Positions 1 through 9,145 of a stretch of DNA of 25,408 bases are shown piece after piece. Made by a program: the position numbers and the translations under genes. How positions within the stretch are numbered: the stretch's first letter is position 1; each line of letters opens with the position of its first letter. The notes under the pieces were generated by a model. It saw nothing but the letters and a program-made list of their open reading frames with translations, was not told where the DNA came from and ran no database searches. The stretch comes from Trichomonas tenax. Taxonomy: Eukaryota; Parabasalia; Trichomonadida; Trichomonadidae. The stretch is from contig JALKBU010000768.1 in NCBI GenBank assembly GCA_023091735.1, positions 1 through 25,408 on the forward strand, read 5' to 3'.

Positions 1-119
1 ATAGATATATAGACTGTGCCACTTATACCACTGGATAGACAACTATCAATATGTACATGAAAGTACTTTCAAATCGAAAAAAATATTGATCAGATAAAAA
101 GTTATGAAGGTCGCGGGAC

Positions 120-1450
120 TACACCGTTGAAGGAAAAATGTTGCCCAAAGTATTTGCAAGCTGAACAAAACTTAAAAAGATAAAACTATCTTCCGGTTTG
201 AAAAACATTGTAGGAAGTGTTTTCGAGAAAATTACTGTTCCAGAAATGATATTCCCGAATGGCACAAAATTGAGTATTGACAGTCAGTTAATGCTGATGG
301 ACAGCGATAAGACATACATATCGCAGTACTTCGGGACATCAGACACGTCGATCGTCATCCCGCAGACAGTGAGGACAATCAAACTCAGTGCATTCAGGAA
401 CAGAGTCTCACTTCAGACGATCACGTGTGAAGGACAATGTAACATCGAAGTCATCGAATCATTTGCATTCGAATGATGTTCAAATCTAAGATCATTCCCT
501 TCTTTCGATAACGCCGCCAGCATCGGAGAAAACCCTTTCTTCAGAACATCCCTCGAGATTAGCATCACATTCCCTTCTTCACTCTCTTCGATTGGACAAC
601 TCGCATTCGGTTCATGTTGATACATCCAATCGATCACATTCAGATCTAATATGAACACATCGATCGGGAACTACGTATTCGACGGATGCACGAGCATCTC
701 TTCTGTCTCCTTCCTCGTCACATCAGACATCAGTCTGAGTCTCGAGACATCATGTTTCATCAACTACATCAAACTGACATACATGAACATCATCCACCAG
801 ACCAAAACATTTGGCGAGTCATGTTTCATGAACTGCGGTCTCAGTGAAGTCACAATTCATTCGCGAACACATCGATCACGCACATCAATCTCCCTGACAA
901 CGTCACATAGCTATCGAGAGAGTGCTTCAAGGACTGCACAAGAATGATGCAAATGACGATCACGAGCAACTCAAATCTTCAGTAGATCGACTACTGTGTC
1001 TTCAGCGGATGTATCAGATTCATGACAGTGAGCGAATTCAGATCTTATTTCTTCTGCTTCGAGAACGGCACAATATTCAACATCGCGCGCGACACAATGT
1101 ACGTATACCAGCCTGCATCACCGAACAAGTTCTTCGCTTTCCCTGACAAAGTGAAGACAATACAGACGTACGCCTTCATCGGATGCGTCAACATCGAGTC
1201 TGTCCTCATACATGACAACTCTGTCGTTTCGATCGGAGACAACTCGTTCGAAGGATGCGTGAACTTAAGATCGATCAACATCCCGATCTCCGTCAAACAC
1301 ATCGGAGAGAACGCATTCAAAGGATGCACTTCGATCACAGGTGGTGTCATTTTCGAGAACAAAAGTGTATCATTCAGGACACTGATCCTCTCTTCTGGAC
1401 TCACAAAGAAATCACTCCAGCAGTGCGAAGCGAAGTCTTGTGCAATATAA
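120..1450 (+). pseudogene. BspA-like leucine-rich repeat surface protein, pseudogene
   Basis: Three reading-frame segments join into one BspA-type (TpLRR) protein, with repeats such as IGDNSFEGCVNLRSINIP and IGENAFKGCTSI. Frame 1 runs from about 120 but has TGA at 162-164, 474-476 and 618-620. A frameshift near 855-862 moves the reading to a second frame, which has TAG at 908-910 and 983-985. That frame is then open to TAA at 1448-1450. Repeat cysteines and AF/SF motifs continue across every break, so one gene has decayed. No start codon or signal peptide is visible, so the 5' end is lost or outside the homologous part. In trichomonads these proteins are a large, probably surface-exposed family thought to contact host cells or matrix. 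Codon use is richer in G+C than the spacers, as in a gene that decayed recently. Confidence 0.85.
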
Positions 1451-1511
1451 ATGTCAACAAACATCAACAAATTGTTTATTCTCGTTTTCATTATTGTTTA
1501 ATAACATCTCT

Positions 1512-2597
1512 TTAAAAGTTTTTCTTCGACATGTTCAGCCATTGAGATTTCAAGAATCGAAATATCGAATAAATGATATTTTTCTTGCTGCATGTTGATG
1601 TTGTTGAAAGCAGCAATAATGGGAAAATACCAATTTTCATAAATGAAATAAAGAAATCAATTTGATAATTAATAACAATTGTTTTTTCTAATTCCTTTTT
1701 ATTATTCATATTTAATCCATATTCTAAAAGAGGATTTTCTGCGTTGCATAATTCTGTAGAAAAGAATGATAGTTCAAGATTGAAATTTTCTGTTGTCACA
1801 CCATAATTCGCACCATTGTTTGGACATAAAGTGTTATTGATGTAACAATTTGATACTGTATATCGGTCATTATTTCTTGTGTCAAATAGTTTCTCACCAA
1901 TATTGCCCTCAATAATGCATTCTTTGAGATTTGCTGTTCCAGATGGAGACTGGAATAAACCAAAATCACCATGTACGTTAGAATTTTTGATGAAAACAGA
2001 TTGGAAAATGTCGATTGTCATATACCAATAACCAAAAAGTGGAAATTTAACTGTTGATGATATGTTGCAATTTGTGGTGAAATTCTGTGTTGATGTTCCA
2101 TTTGCTAGACTCAAGGAAACTTCAACGTCATAAATACCAGTGCAGTATGAGAAATTTGTAGATTTGATGTCTTGGATGCCATATTCAGTATATAAAACAG
2201 AATTTTCGCCAGTGCTTTGTGTGAATGAGCATCCAATAATCTGACTTTTGCATGTTGATCTTTCTGGCAATACAACAGATGATTGAGAACCCCGATTACC
2301 ACAATATGCACCACTACTGCAAACACCAATTTGGACACAGTTGATATTATTGCATGAAATGGCACCACCACATTGATAGTTTACACTTGAATCAGTATTT
2401 TTAGGTTTAATAAATGTTGTTTTGTAAACAAGTAAGTAATTTGATGATTCACCATTGATAAATATAACACCTGAACTTCCTAAATTAGAAAAAACAACGC
2501 TTAAAACGAAGTTGTTGCCACTTATTGTGAGTTTTTCGTTTCTTGTGATATTTGTTGGTTGTCCTGCATACGGATAAAAAGAATTCCAGACTTCCAT
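1512..2597 (-). CDS. Putative right-handed beta-helix surface protein (trichomonad family)
   Basis: An open frame of 361 codons from ATG at 2597 (a TTG codon precedes it). It is rich in Asn, Ser, Thr, Cys and Gly, with many N-glycosylation sequons and short irregular beta-strand-like repeats (FIKNSNV, ECIIEGNI, SNCYINNT), the look of a parallel beta-helix. The same block order (GGAISC..., IIGCSFTQSTGENS..., FGLFQSPSGTANL..., SFFSTELCNAENPLLE) is recognisable in the broken copies at 16933-17640 and 18439-19340, so this is one local family. A hydrophobic stretch (FFISFMKIGIFPLLLL) lies near the C-terminus. No signal peptide is present and stops lie in frame just upstream, so the gene may be 5'-truncated. 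The surface role is inferred from composition; no catalytic motif is seen. Confidence 0.6.
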   Translation of the reverse strand: MEVWNSFYPYAGQPTNITRNEKLTISGNNFVLSVVFSNLGSSGVIFINGESSNYLLVYKTTFIKPKNTDSSVNYQCGGAISCNNINCVQIGVCSSGAYCGNRGSQSSVVLPERSTCKSQIIGCSFTQSTGENSVLYTEYGIQDIKSTNFSYCTGIYDVEVSLSLANGTSTQNFTTNCNISSTVKFPLFGYWYMTIDIFQSVFIKNSNVHGDFGLFQSPSGTANLKECIIEGNIGEKLFDTRNNDRYTVSNCYINNTLCPNNGANYGVTTENFNLELSFFSTELCNAENPLLEYGLNMNNKKELEKTIVINYQIDFFISFMKIGIFPLLLLSTTSTCSKKNIIYSIFRFLKSQWLNMSKKNF

Positions 2598-2600
2598 CAA

Positions 2601-3236
2601 CGAATTCGATCTTAGTCATTACTTTAATAAAGAAACATATATCAAAAGTGTCAAATTTACACTTACATTTAACCTTAATGTTTTATATAAAAGTGACATT
2701 AATTTCCATTATGCATCTCAATCAATTCCTCTCTTCACAAACATTCACAAATCATAAAGCTTTTCAACAGTGATTCCCAAATGATATCCATAGAAATGCA
2801 TCGCTAAGTTGATGCTGTGGCAAATTTTATTGTTTATCCTCAATTTGCAAAAGTTTATTAATAACACCTATTCAGGAAAAATAGAAACTGGCAGTAATTT
2901 GGATAATATATAATAGGAGAAGATTGGATAATAAATCAAAAACATCTAAATATATTATTATAATAACATAATAATAATTATATAATCTAAATATTTAGAT
3001 GAATGAAAACAATAAAATTACAACTATAAACAATAAGCAGGATATATATGGGAACTATGCCATTAGTTTGTTCAACGTATTAAATGAATATATTTATATC
3101 GAGAATAAAAATATTATGGAAAAATGCAGTAATAAAGCGAAACCCTGTTGTATGGGGTATAAATGTTGTAGATTCAATCAAAATTTTTATCCATTCAAAA
3201 ATAAAAAGTGACAAACGATTATTTAACTTTTAATCG
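2601..3236. other. A+T-rich spacer with an inverted repeat
   Basis: No convincing gene. The stretch at 2942-3001 is almost pure A/T and is bounded by inverted arms (CATCTAAATAT and ATATTTAGATG). Its right end is a perfect 16-base palindrome, ATCTAAATATTTAGAT, at 2985-3000. A 70-codon ORF starting at 2999 is discussed among the rejected items. Confidence 0.5.
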
Positions 3237-3245
3237 TCATTTTTG
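3237..3245 (+). promoter_or_regulatory. Initiator (Inr)-like element
   Basis: TCATTTTTG lies directly before the ATG at 3246. It fits the trichomonad Inr core TCA(C/T)(T/A), with the A at 3239 as the expected first transcribed base. That gives a 5' leader of about seven bases, normal for this group, and supports the chosen start. Confidence 0.55.
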
Positions 3246-4157
3246 ATGTTTATCAGAGCTGTCCCCAGCAACAAGACGGACAAAGGGGGCGAAAGGGAAT
3301 CGCCTCCGCCTAGCGAAGAGTACTCACAAAGTTTAATCCAACAGAAAGCAGCCAAATACAAAACAGCACTGAATAAAGGTGGCAAGAGGCTTCCAAGTTA
3401 CGCGTACGAAGCTGTCGATACAGCGAGCGATATAGAGTACCTGCGTAAACAGCAAAGCCTCAAAAACGAGAAAATAGACGAGCTACAAAACGGCGGACAT
3501 GGCAAGCGCGCAAGGACGTCAGCAAAATGCCCACCGGAGTATATCGAGCAGAAACAGAAGCCGCAGATGCACGACATCAGGAAAATGTCTGATGTTCAAA
3601 TAGAAAATAAATCACAGCCTAAAAAGGAAGAATTGCAGCCAGCGCCTGTTACACCGCAAACAAATACTCAGAATTCCCAGCAAAAACCTCGATTAACAGT
3701 ACAATTCAATGTTCCTCCACAATCTGCCCGCGAAGTCTTCAGACCACCAACACCAATACCTTTCATGCACAGAGTTAACTCATTACCCTTCGTTTCGGCA
3801 CCTGACGATCCGTTTGATGTGCCAAGCATCGATAACAACGATTTACTTCATGCAGGACTCGGGGATGAAAATAACTTTGATATATCTTTCAATACGCCAA
3901 ATATCTCTCGTTCGAATTCGGTTTCTCAAAAATCGATGCAATTAGAACCAGAATATTTACCACCTTTAGATCTCGATATACCTCCATATCAACGTATAGA
4001 GTCACCGCTTTCACCTAGAATGTCTCCAACAGTTAGAGAAAGAACACCAATATTAAATATGTTCCCGATTCGCAAGAAGACTCCGTTCTATAAGAAACCG
4101 AGGTTTTTTGTTGTTGTATTGTTGTTTATTGTTATTCTGATTATTGCTTCGTTGTAA
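3246..4157 (+). CDS. Predicted tail-anchored membrane protein, unrecognised
   Basis: A 303-residue protein from ATG 3246 (an in-frame TTG precedes it), chosen because an Inr-like motif ends at the ATG. Residues 1 to about 285 are hydrophilic and probably disordered, rich in Pro, Gln, Ser and Lys, with an acidic/aromatic patch around the middle (DDPFDVPSIDNNDLLHAGLG). The last 17 residues (FFVVVLLFIVILIIASL) form one hydrophobic segment after a basic patch (RKKTPFYKKPR). With no signal peptide, this predicts a C-terminal tail anchor with the bulk in the cytoplasm. SP and TP sites (SPLSPRMSPTVRERTP) look like proline-directed phosphorylation targets. The stop TAA is followed by AT, and an A+T-rich trailer with TAAA motifs follows. 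I do not recognise the family. Adaptor or vesicle-trafficking roles are possible, but nothing in the sequence proves them. Confidence 0.7.
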   Translation: MFIRAVPSNKTDKGGERESPPPSEEYSQSLIQQKAAKYKTALNKGGKRLPSYAYEAVDTASDIEYLRKQQSLKNEKIDELQNGGHGKRARTSAKCPPEYIEQKQKPQMHDIRKMSDVQIENKSQPKKEELQPAPVTPQTNTQNSQQKPRLTVQFNVPPQSAREVFRPPTPIPFMHRVNSLPFVSAPDDPFDVPSIDNNDLLHAGLGDENNFDISFNTPNISRSNSVSQKSMQLEPEYLPPLDLDIPPYQRIESPLSPRMSPTVRERTPILNMFPIRKKTPFYKKPRFFVVVLLFIVILIIASL

Positions 4158-4412
4158 ATTTAATGTTTTTTATTATTAATAAATAAAGATTCATCTTTTA
4201 TTATGAATCAGCAATATTTATTTCGGTTAAATATGCTTAAACTTAAAAATTTATTAAAACATTTGATATTTTCATATTGAACATTTATATTTTGTATTTT
4301 GATATACCTATTTCTTCTCTATATATTATTGAACTGTTTTTAAAATATTAGAATAATAAAATTTCAATATCAAAATTAACTATTATGATATTATTAAAAT
4401 ACATGCAAACAT
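4158..4412. other. Convergent A+T-rich 3' spacer
   Basis: This separates two convergent genes. It contains AATAAA and TAAA motifs on both strands that could serve 3'-end formation. Near 4188-4208 the bases GATTCATC...GATGAATC-type arms (AAAGATTCATCTTTTATTATGAATC) make a small imperfect hairpin. No coding sequence is seen. Confidence 0.4.
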
Positions 4413-5168
4413 TTATAATACAAAGTCATCTGGTTCTGTTTCGTCATTAGTGGAATCTGTTAAAATTGTACAACGCAACCATTGAATTCTCATGGTTAAA
4501 TTTTCATTTTTACGTTTCTTTCGTTGGTCAGGAGGCAATGGGTCGTAATATTCTGAAGGAGGTTTCTTATTTTCTTCTTCTAATTTCTTTTCTTCACTTT
4601 CTTGAACAATTCTAAGTAGTCTCTTCTGTTCTCTCCAATCCATACGTCGAGATTTTTGAACAATAACTATCTTCATTCGTTCTTCAATTAGTTCTTTTAA
4701 TTCTTGCGATTCTTCTTCTGAAAGCGTTTCTTCAGGGAGATCATAAACGCGGTGCTCCCAGAATGTTGGTACATGATTTTCGTCTCTAGGCAAATGATAT
4801 GTAAATTCGTATCCTAATTCATGAGGCTCTGGCTCGAAATCTGGCATAATTGTATATAACTCAGCAACTGATTCGGTGGCACATTCATATCGATGAAAAT
4901 CACCTCTGATTCTTCTTTCGAGAATTTCTAGTGGCTTGTGATAAGATAAATACAAAGAAAGATCCTGAGGAATGTCTGTTACTATTCTAGGTTGAGGTAC
5001 TTCTGCTATTTCGAATGCTGGTGTTGGAATAATTTCTGGTTCATTTGGATTTGCTTTCTTGTGTTGTTTAAAAGTGTCCAGTTTGTTATGGTTCTGATCT
5101 CCCCTCGGTCTTCCATCCTGTCTGAACCTCGGATCACCTCCTAGAAGTTTTGGAGGATCTCCATTCAT
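4413..5168 (-). CDS. Charged coiled-coil protein, unrecognised
   Basis: A 251-residue soluble protein starting MNGDPPKLLGGDPRF. Residues 1-55 are basic and Pro/Gly-rich. Residues about 60-145 form a more globular middle with many aromatics (LSLYLSYHKPLEILERRIRGDFHRYEC, HELGYEFTYHLP, TFWEHRVYDLP). Residues about 148-210 are a strongly charged helix, probably a coiled coil (EEESQELKELIEERMKIVIV through EESEEKKLEEENKK). A basic patch, then an acidic tail ending DDFVL, closes it. The start is supported by an Inr-like TCATAAA 13-19 bases upstream on the minus strand. I do not recognise a family. The composition would suit a cytoskeletal or scaffold protein, but that is only inference. Confidence 0.65.
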   Translation of the reverse strand: MNGDPPKLLGGDPRFRQDGRPRGDQNHNKLDTFKQHKKANPNEPEIIPTPAFEIAEVPQPRIVTDIPQDLSLYLSYHKPLEILERRIRGDFHRYECATESVAELYTIMPDFEPEPHELGYEFTYHLPRDENHVPTFWEHRVYDLPEETLSEEESQELKELIEERMKIVIVQKSRRMDWREQKRLLRIVQESEEKKLEEENKKPPSEYYDPLPPDQRKKRKNENLTMRIQWLRCTILTDSTNDETEPDDFVL

Positions 5169-5180
5169 AAAAAAAATATT

Positions 5181-5187
5181 TTTATGA
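5181..5187 (-). promoter_or_regulatory. Initiator (Inr)-like element
   Basis: On the minus strand the bases read TCATAAA, preceded by G, and match the trichomonad Inr core TCA(C/T)(T/A). The predicted first transcribed base is the A at 5185, about 17 bases before the ATG whose first base is 5168. Confidence 0.5.
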
Positions 5188-7001
5188 CTTTTATTGCATT
5201 CGATGTATCGCTATAATGGATCTAATTTTATTATCTAAGATCTGATTTGAAAAAAAAATTTTATCAAGAAAAAAGGCCGTGGCACTCCCTTTCCCAGATT
5301 CAATTTCCTTGTAAATTTAATGGTAGAAACAGGGGGTAGTGTAGATGCTCATACTAAAATATCTAAGCTATACTACTTAAGTAATGAAGATCATAATTTT
5401 GGTATTTGATTTTTTTGACATATTAGTTGAGTGTTCGATTCTCGATGTAATTGTATTTTTTCTTTCTAATCATAACTACATATGTGCTCTCGAAAAAAAT
5501 CATTCCATTGCAGAATAGTTATATGAAGGATGTAATGTATTAAAATGAGTAAGAGTTACTCATCAAATGAAATTTTTCAATTCAATCAAGTAATATTACA
5601 TTTGATTTCATGCTTTTACATATGATATGCATATTGCTGTATTAAATAGTATGCGAATTATCATTTAATTTTATTTTTTAGCTAGTATAAAAAATAATTG
5701 AGAATTACGACTATATTTCACTTTGATTGCTTAGTCAACATAATTGCACATTCTCAAAAAAATATAATATATTTGTATGCATAAAACATAGTTTCATAAT
5801 CAAAATCTTTGTGAAATTGATTTTTTCATTGAATTTATCAGTTTCAAACGAATTTAATTAATTTTGGTTTAAAAGCCAAATTTATTTCAACTATCTGTAT
5901 GCTGCAGTTACTTATTCTGATTTTTAATTATCATTTATCATATTTGATTAAATTTGACAAAAACGTTAAATTTTTTGACATATCTTTATTGGAATTTTTA
6001 CGGCGAACTTTGATATATCTCAGGGAACATTAATAACTTTCAGTATAAGTGTCCATCCATGACTGTATTGATTGAAGCAGAATCACTGTTTGATTATGTT
6101 GAATAAATCATCTTTTCGAATCTAATATTAAAATGGATATTGATAACGAATACAGTAACCACATACTCAAAAATAAAAAACATTAGGACCAAATACCATT
6201 TTAATGACTGCAGTTTTGAAATTCAAAGTGTATCTCAAGAAGTTATGTTAGCCAAGCCATGGTAATCAAGTATCTTAATCTTTGGGCTAGTGGCTTACCA
6301 ATATTTCAAGGTTATAAAAATAGCAACTGATAATTTTTGCATATGTGATAATTAAATGAAATATCATAACATATATTACATGATATAAAATGCATGGTTA
6401 CTTCAAAGTTTGGGTAAAATTCAATTTTGTGTGTAAATTGAATATATTTTCAACAAAAATGAGATCCATGCCTAACTAAATGTATAATAATATTTAGCTC
6501 TATGTTGTTGTTGACTATATCATTGTGTTAAAATATTAATATAATCCAATTCAATGATATGAAGCATTTTATTAGCCCGAGAAGGATTTTTAAAAATAAG
6601 GTTAAGAGTGTCACAGCCTTATCACGAAATATTATATCAAAAGAAAACATCAGTGTGTTTGCCAATATATTTATATTGATATGTTAGACATCACAATAAA
6701 GAGACAACAAAAATATAAATATTTTTTATATAAAAATCAATAACAAGCGAAAACAATTTAGCAACAGATAAATTTCCCTAAAATATATCATTTCAATAAA
6801 CTGTGTTGAAAATATTATTTGGAAAAATATTAAACTTAGGAATTAATTAGATTATTTGAGAGTCTAAAAGCTATATAATGCATATGCTTATTATGAATGA
6901 AGATAAAAAATTGATATTGAAAATAGCAAACTTTAACGATAATATGTTTCAAAATAACATATCTCAAATTAAAAAATAATAATATTAAAAATACATTAAA
7001 A
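5188..7001. other. Long A+T-rich intergenic region without a gene
   Basis: About 1.8 kb with frequent stops in all frames and long A or T runs. I see no ORF worth calling, no tRNA-like arms and no terminal repeats. A patch at about 5270-5345 is less A+T-rich (GGCCGTGGCACTCCCTTTCC), and another near 5995-6085 gives a short open stretch. Both could be remnants of old genes, but neither can be assigned. Confidence 0.5.
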
Positions 7002-7937
7002 TCAAATTAGAGGATCTAATACTGTACGCGTGTTGTCTGGATCTGTAGTTGCTTCACGTGCAATTAACATAAGACTCCATATATTCAATAAACAGAAAAT
7101 ATTTGAGTTATAGCGGTTGAATATATCAATCAATACAATCGCCCAATACTTATTTTTTTTCGTTAATGAATCTCTGTAAATATTTTCTGTAAATGTTAAT
7201 GGGAAATTAATAATTGTGAAAGTAACGTATAGAATGTGATAAATTCGGAGCCGTAAAAGTAACCTCCTGTCAAAGAAGTTCTTAATTTGTGAAAAGAATA
7301 ATGCCCAAGTTAAATATATAGCCATTAAAATAATGCAGATAGAAAATACAATAGCATCAATGAATGGATACTCTGAAGTGAATAAAAATGGCATATCTTC
7401 GATATCAGATATAAATGTTAAAATTAGTTTCACTAAAAGAACGATAGCGAAGTAGCTGAAGTAAAATTTGATACCATACATGATGTATTTCATAAATTTG
7501 ACTTCGAGGATTTCTAAAATTTTGATATATTGATGGAAATAAAGGAGATAAATCAAATAATAGAAGGAATAAATTGTGTAATATAACTTTTGCTGAAGCG
7601 TTGTAATTTTTTTATGATATGGATCGTAAGTAATAATTTGGGCGAAAATATAAAGTATTTCTATGCAAACTTTTCCGATACAGAACAAAATTCCTGGTCT
7701 TCCAAATCCCAGCCCCCCATTTTCTTTCCTTCTTATTGCACTTGCAGCATAATATAAAAATATAATGCTGAGAAGTAGGACGATTACTAGTTCTGCGTAG
7801 TCAATGGCTTGATTACATCCACCGCGGCTATACGTAATGCAGCCATGTTCTTTGTAAGTAATATTGATAGAGGGAATATTAGACAAAATGAAAAATCTGT
7901 CAACAAAATGTACTTTGACATGTAAATGTCCAGCCAT
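7002..7937 (-). CDS. Seven-transmembrane protein, GPR180/TMEM145/Wntless-like topology
   Basis: A 311-residue integral membrane protein. Residues 1-48 form a short non-membrane N-terminus (VKVHFVDRFFILSNIPSINI then CITYSRGGC) that reads like the end of an extracellular beta domain with two cysteines. Seven hydrophobic segments follow, at about 49-69, 83-105, 118-141, 154-176, 190-215, 232-250 and 264-293, linked by short charged loops (RRKENGGLGFGRPG, DPYHKK). The C-terminal tail is only about 18 residues. This size and layout suit the eukaryotic GOLD/7TM families (GPR180, TMEM145, TMEM181, Wntless), whose members carry a luminal beta domain before the 7TM core. The match is by topology only. 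If it belongs there, the ectodomain is missing or nearly so. No ATG lies upstream in frame before a TAA, so the start is MAGHLHV. Whether it is intact or 5'-truncated is unclear. Confidence 0.6.
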   Translation of the reverse strand: MAGHLHVKVHFVDRFFILSNIPSINITYKEHGCITYSRGGCNQAIDYAELVIVLLLSIIFLYYAASAIRRKENGGLGFGRPGILFCIGKVCIEILYIFAQIITYDPYHKKITTLQQKLYYTIYSFYYLIYLLYFHQYIKILEILEVKFMKYIMYGIKFYFSYFAIVLLVKLILTFISDIEDMPFLFTSEYPFIDAIVFSICIILMAIYLTWALFFSQIKNFFDRRLLLRLRIYHILYVTFTIINFPLTFTENIYRDSLTKKNKYWAIVLIDIFNRYNSNIFCLLNIWSLMLIAREATTDPDNTRTVLDPLI

Positions 7938-8712
7938 TTTTAAGCTGATTTTTGAAGATTCATAAGTTTAGTTAAATGTGTTTTCGTTTTGAAAATCAAA
8001 TGATTTTTGGACAATATGACATGTCAAGATGTCAAATTGTCAATTCCGATTGAGTGCCAAGATCTCGTGAATTCAATCTCATCATAATTATGATAGTGAT
8101 GCTGTATTATACTGGTGAAGATTGTTTGTGTCGAAATGGATGAATTACTAGTGCCGAATTAGATAATTGAAACTTTCTTGGAAATTGTCAAAGATTTCAG
8201 AAGAATGGCAAATTTGATTTTATCAAATATTTAAAATGTACATTAAATATTTAATTCAAATATAATAGAAACAACAAAGTATTTCTGACATTGTAAATTT
8301 AAAAATGGCAAATATAAAATAGCAATATTTCTCTGATGATGAATGACTTGTGAGTTAGCTCCATTATATTGTAGAGGAGCTGTGTTTTTAATATAAATGT
8401 AATCTGCCTTAAGTGTCAGCTTCGGCAAAAGAAAAATAATTCGTGATGTAAAGATATTTGACAATTTGTAAAATGTAAATTGGAAATATCAAAATACTCT
8501 CAATCATTTGACCTTCTCAGAAATTTTGAAATGATTTGTCAAGAAAGATTTCAGACTTATTTGCTCAAAAACGCGCTGATAAATATGTAAGATATGCAGA
8601 AACAAGGTTAAAATCATTTTCGAGGGCTATAAATGTTATTTGAGGGGATTTCCCACAATTTATTTTCAATCAATATTGAATTATTTGAAACCGATAAAAA
8701 ATACAAAAAAAT
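7938..8712. other. Intergenic region, upstream of the 7TM gene
   Basis: No gene that I can support. A 73-codon minus-strand ORF at 8243-8464 has random-looking composition. The notable structure is the dyad at 8010-8041, described separately. Confidence 0.4.
8010..8041. repeat. Inverted repeat (dyad) upstream of the 7TM gene
   Basis: GACAATATGACAT at 8010-8022 pairs with ATGTCAAATTGTC at 8029-8041, with a single mismatch in 13 positions and a six-base loop. Inside it TGACATGTCA is a perfect 10-base palindrome. It lies 73 bases upstream of the 7TM start codon, so it may be a binding site for a dimeric factor or a hairpin in the DNA. Confidence 0.6.
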
Positions 8713-8982
8713 ATGTTTCGATGGTTGTTTTCAAGTAGATACATCGCATCCATCGATTTAGAGATTCTAGATACAGACCTCGTGAGGACCACTTTATGTT
8801 CCGTTCGGAAAACTTCTCCATTTCAAACTCCTGAGATAATTATTGATCGATTTCCGAGAGGTCGAAATAAATGCAACATACAATTCACCAGCAGCTACTT
8901 TATGTACACCAATACGGATAAAGATCTTCCTGAGGCTGAAGTTTCACTAATCAATATTTCGAATTTGAAAGTGATTCAATAA
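8713..8982 (+). CDS. Small ORF of 89 codons, doubtful
   Basis: Runs ATG to TAA and encodes MFRWLFSSRYIASIDLEILD and a mixed remainder with alternating strand-like residues. Composition is not as A/K/N-biased as random A+T-rich DNA, which argues mildly for a real or once-real gene. There is no clear initiator motif before the ATG (the preceding bases are an A-rich run), no signal peptide, no membrane segment and no recognised motif. It lies 163 bases before the broken gene at 9146 and could be an independent small gene, a remnant or chance. Confidence 0.3.
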   Translation: MFRWLFSSRYIASIDLEILDTDLVRTTLCSVRKTSPFQTPEIIIDRFPRGRNKCNIQFTSSYFMYTNTDKDLPEAEVSLINISNLKVIQ

Positions 8983-9145
8983 TTTTTAATATTAGTTGTT
9001 CTATCTGTGGTTATCAAGAAAATATAGGTCAAAATCAAATCTAAAACAGATAGTTTCTTCTTGATCTTCGCCTCGCAATCTCATCGTTATTTAACCCAAA
9101 TTCCAAAACAATTGCCACAAAAAGTGAAAAAAATACATTGACAAT

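Noticed and set aside
1045..1491. 148-codon ORF antisense to the BspA pseudogene
   Set aside because: It mirrors the LRR codon pattern on the other strand and has no gene-like features of its own.
2999..3211. 70-codon ORF with a Cys-rich end (CCMGYKCC)
   Set aside because: It is short and biased to Asn, Lys and Ile as in random A+T-rich DNA, its start lies within a palindrome, there is no initiator motif, and no family is recognisable.
5188..7001. Search for tRNA, other RNA genes or a transposon in the long spacer
   Set aside because: No cloverleaf arms, promoter boxes or terminal repeats could be found by eye.
8243..8464. 73-codon minus-strand ORF upstream of the 7TM gene, considered as its missing ectodomain
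   Set aside because: A TAA stop lies in frame directly upstream of the 7TM start, and the ORF has no beta-domain pattern; a spliced link has no support.
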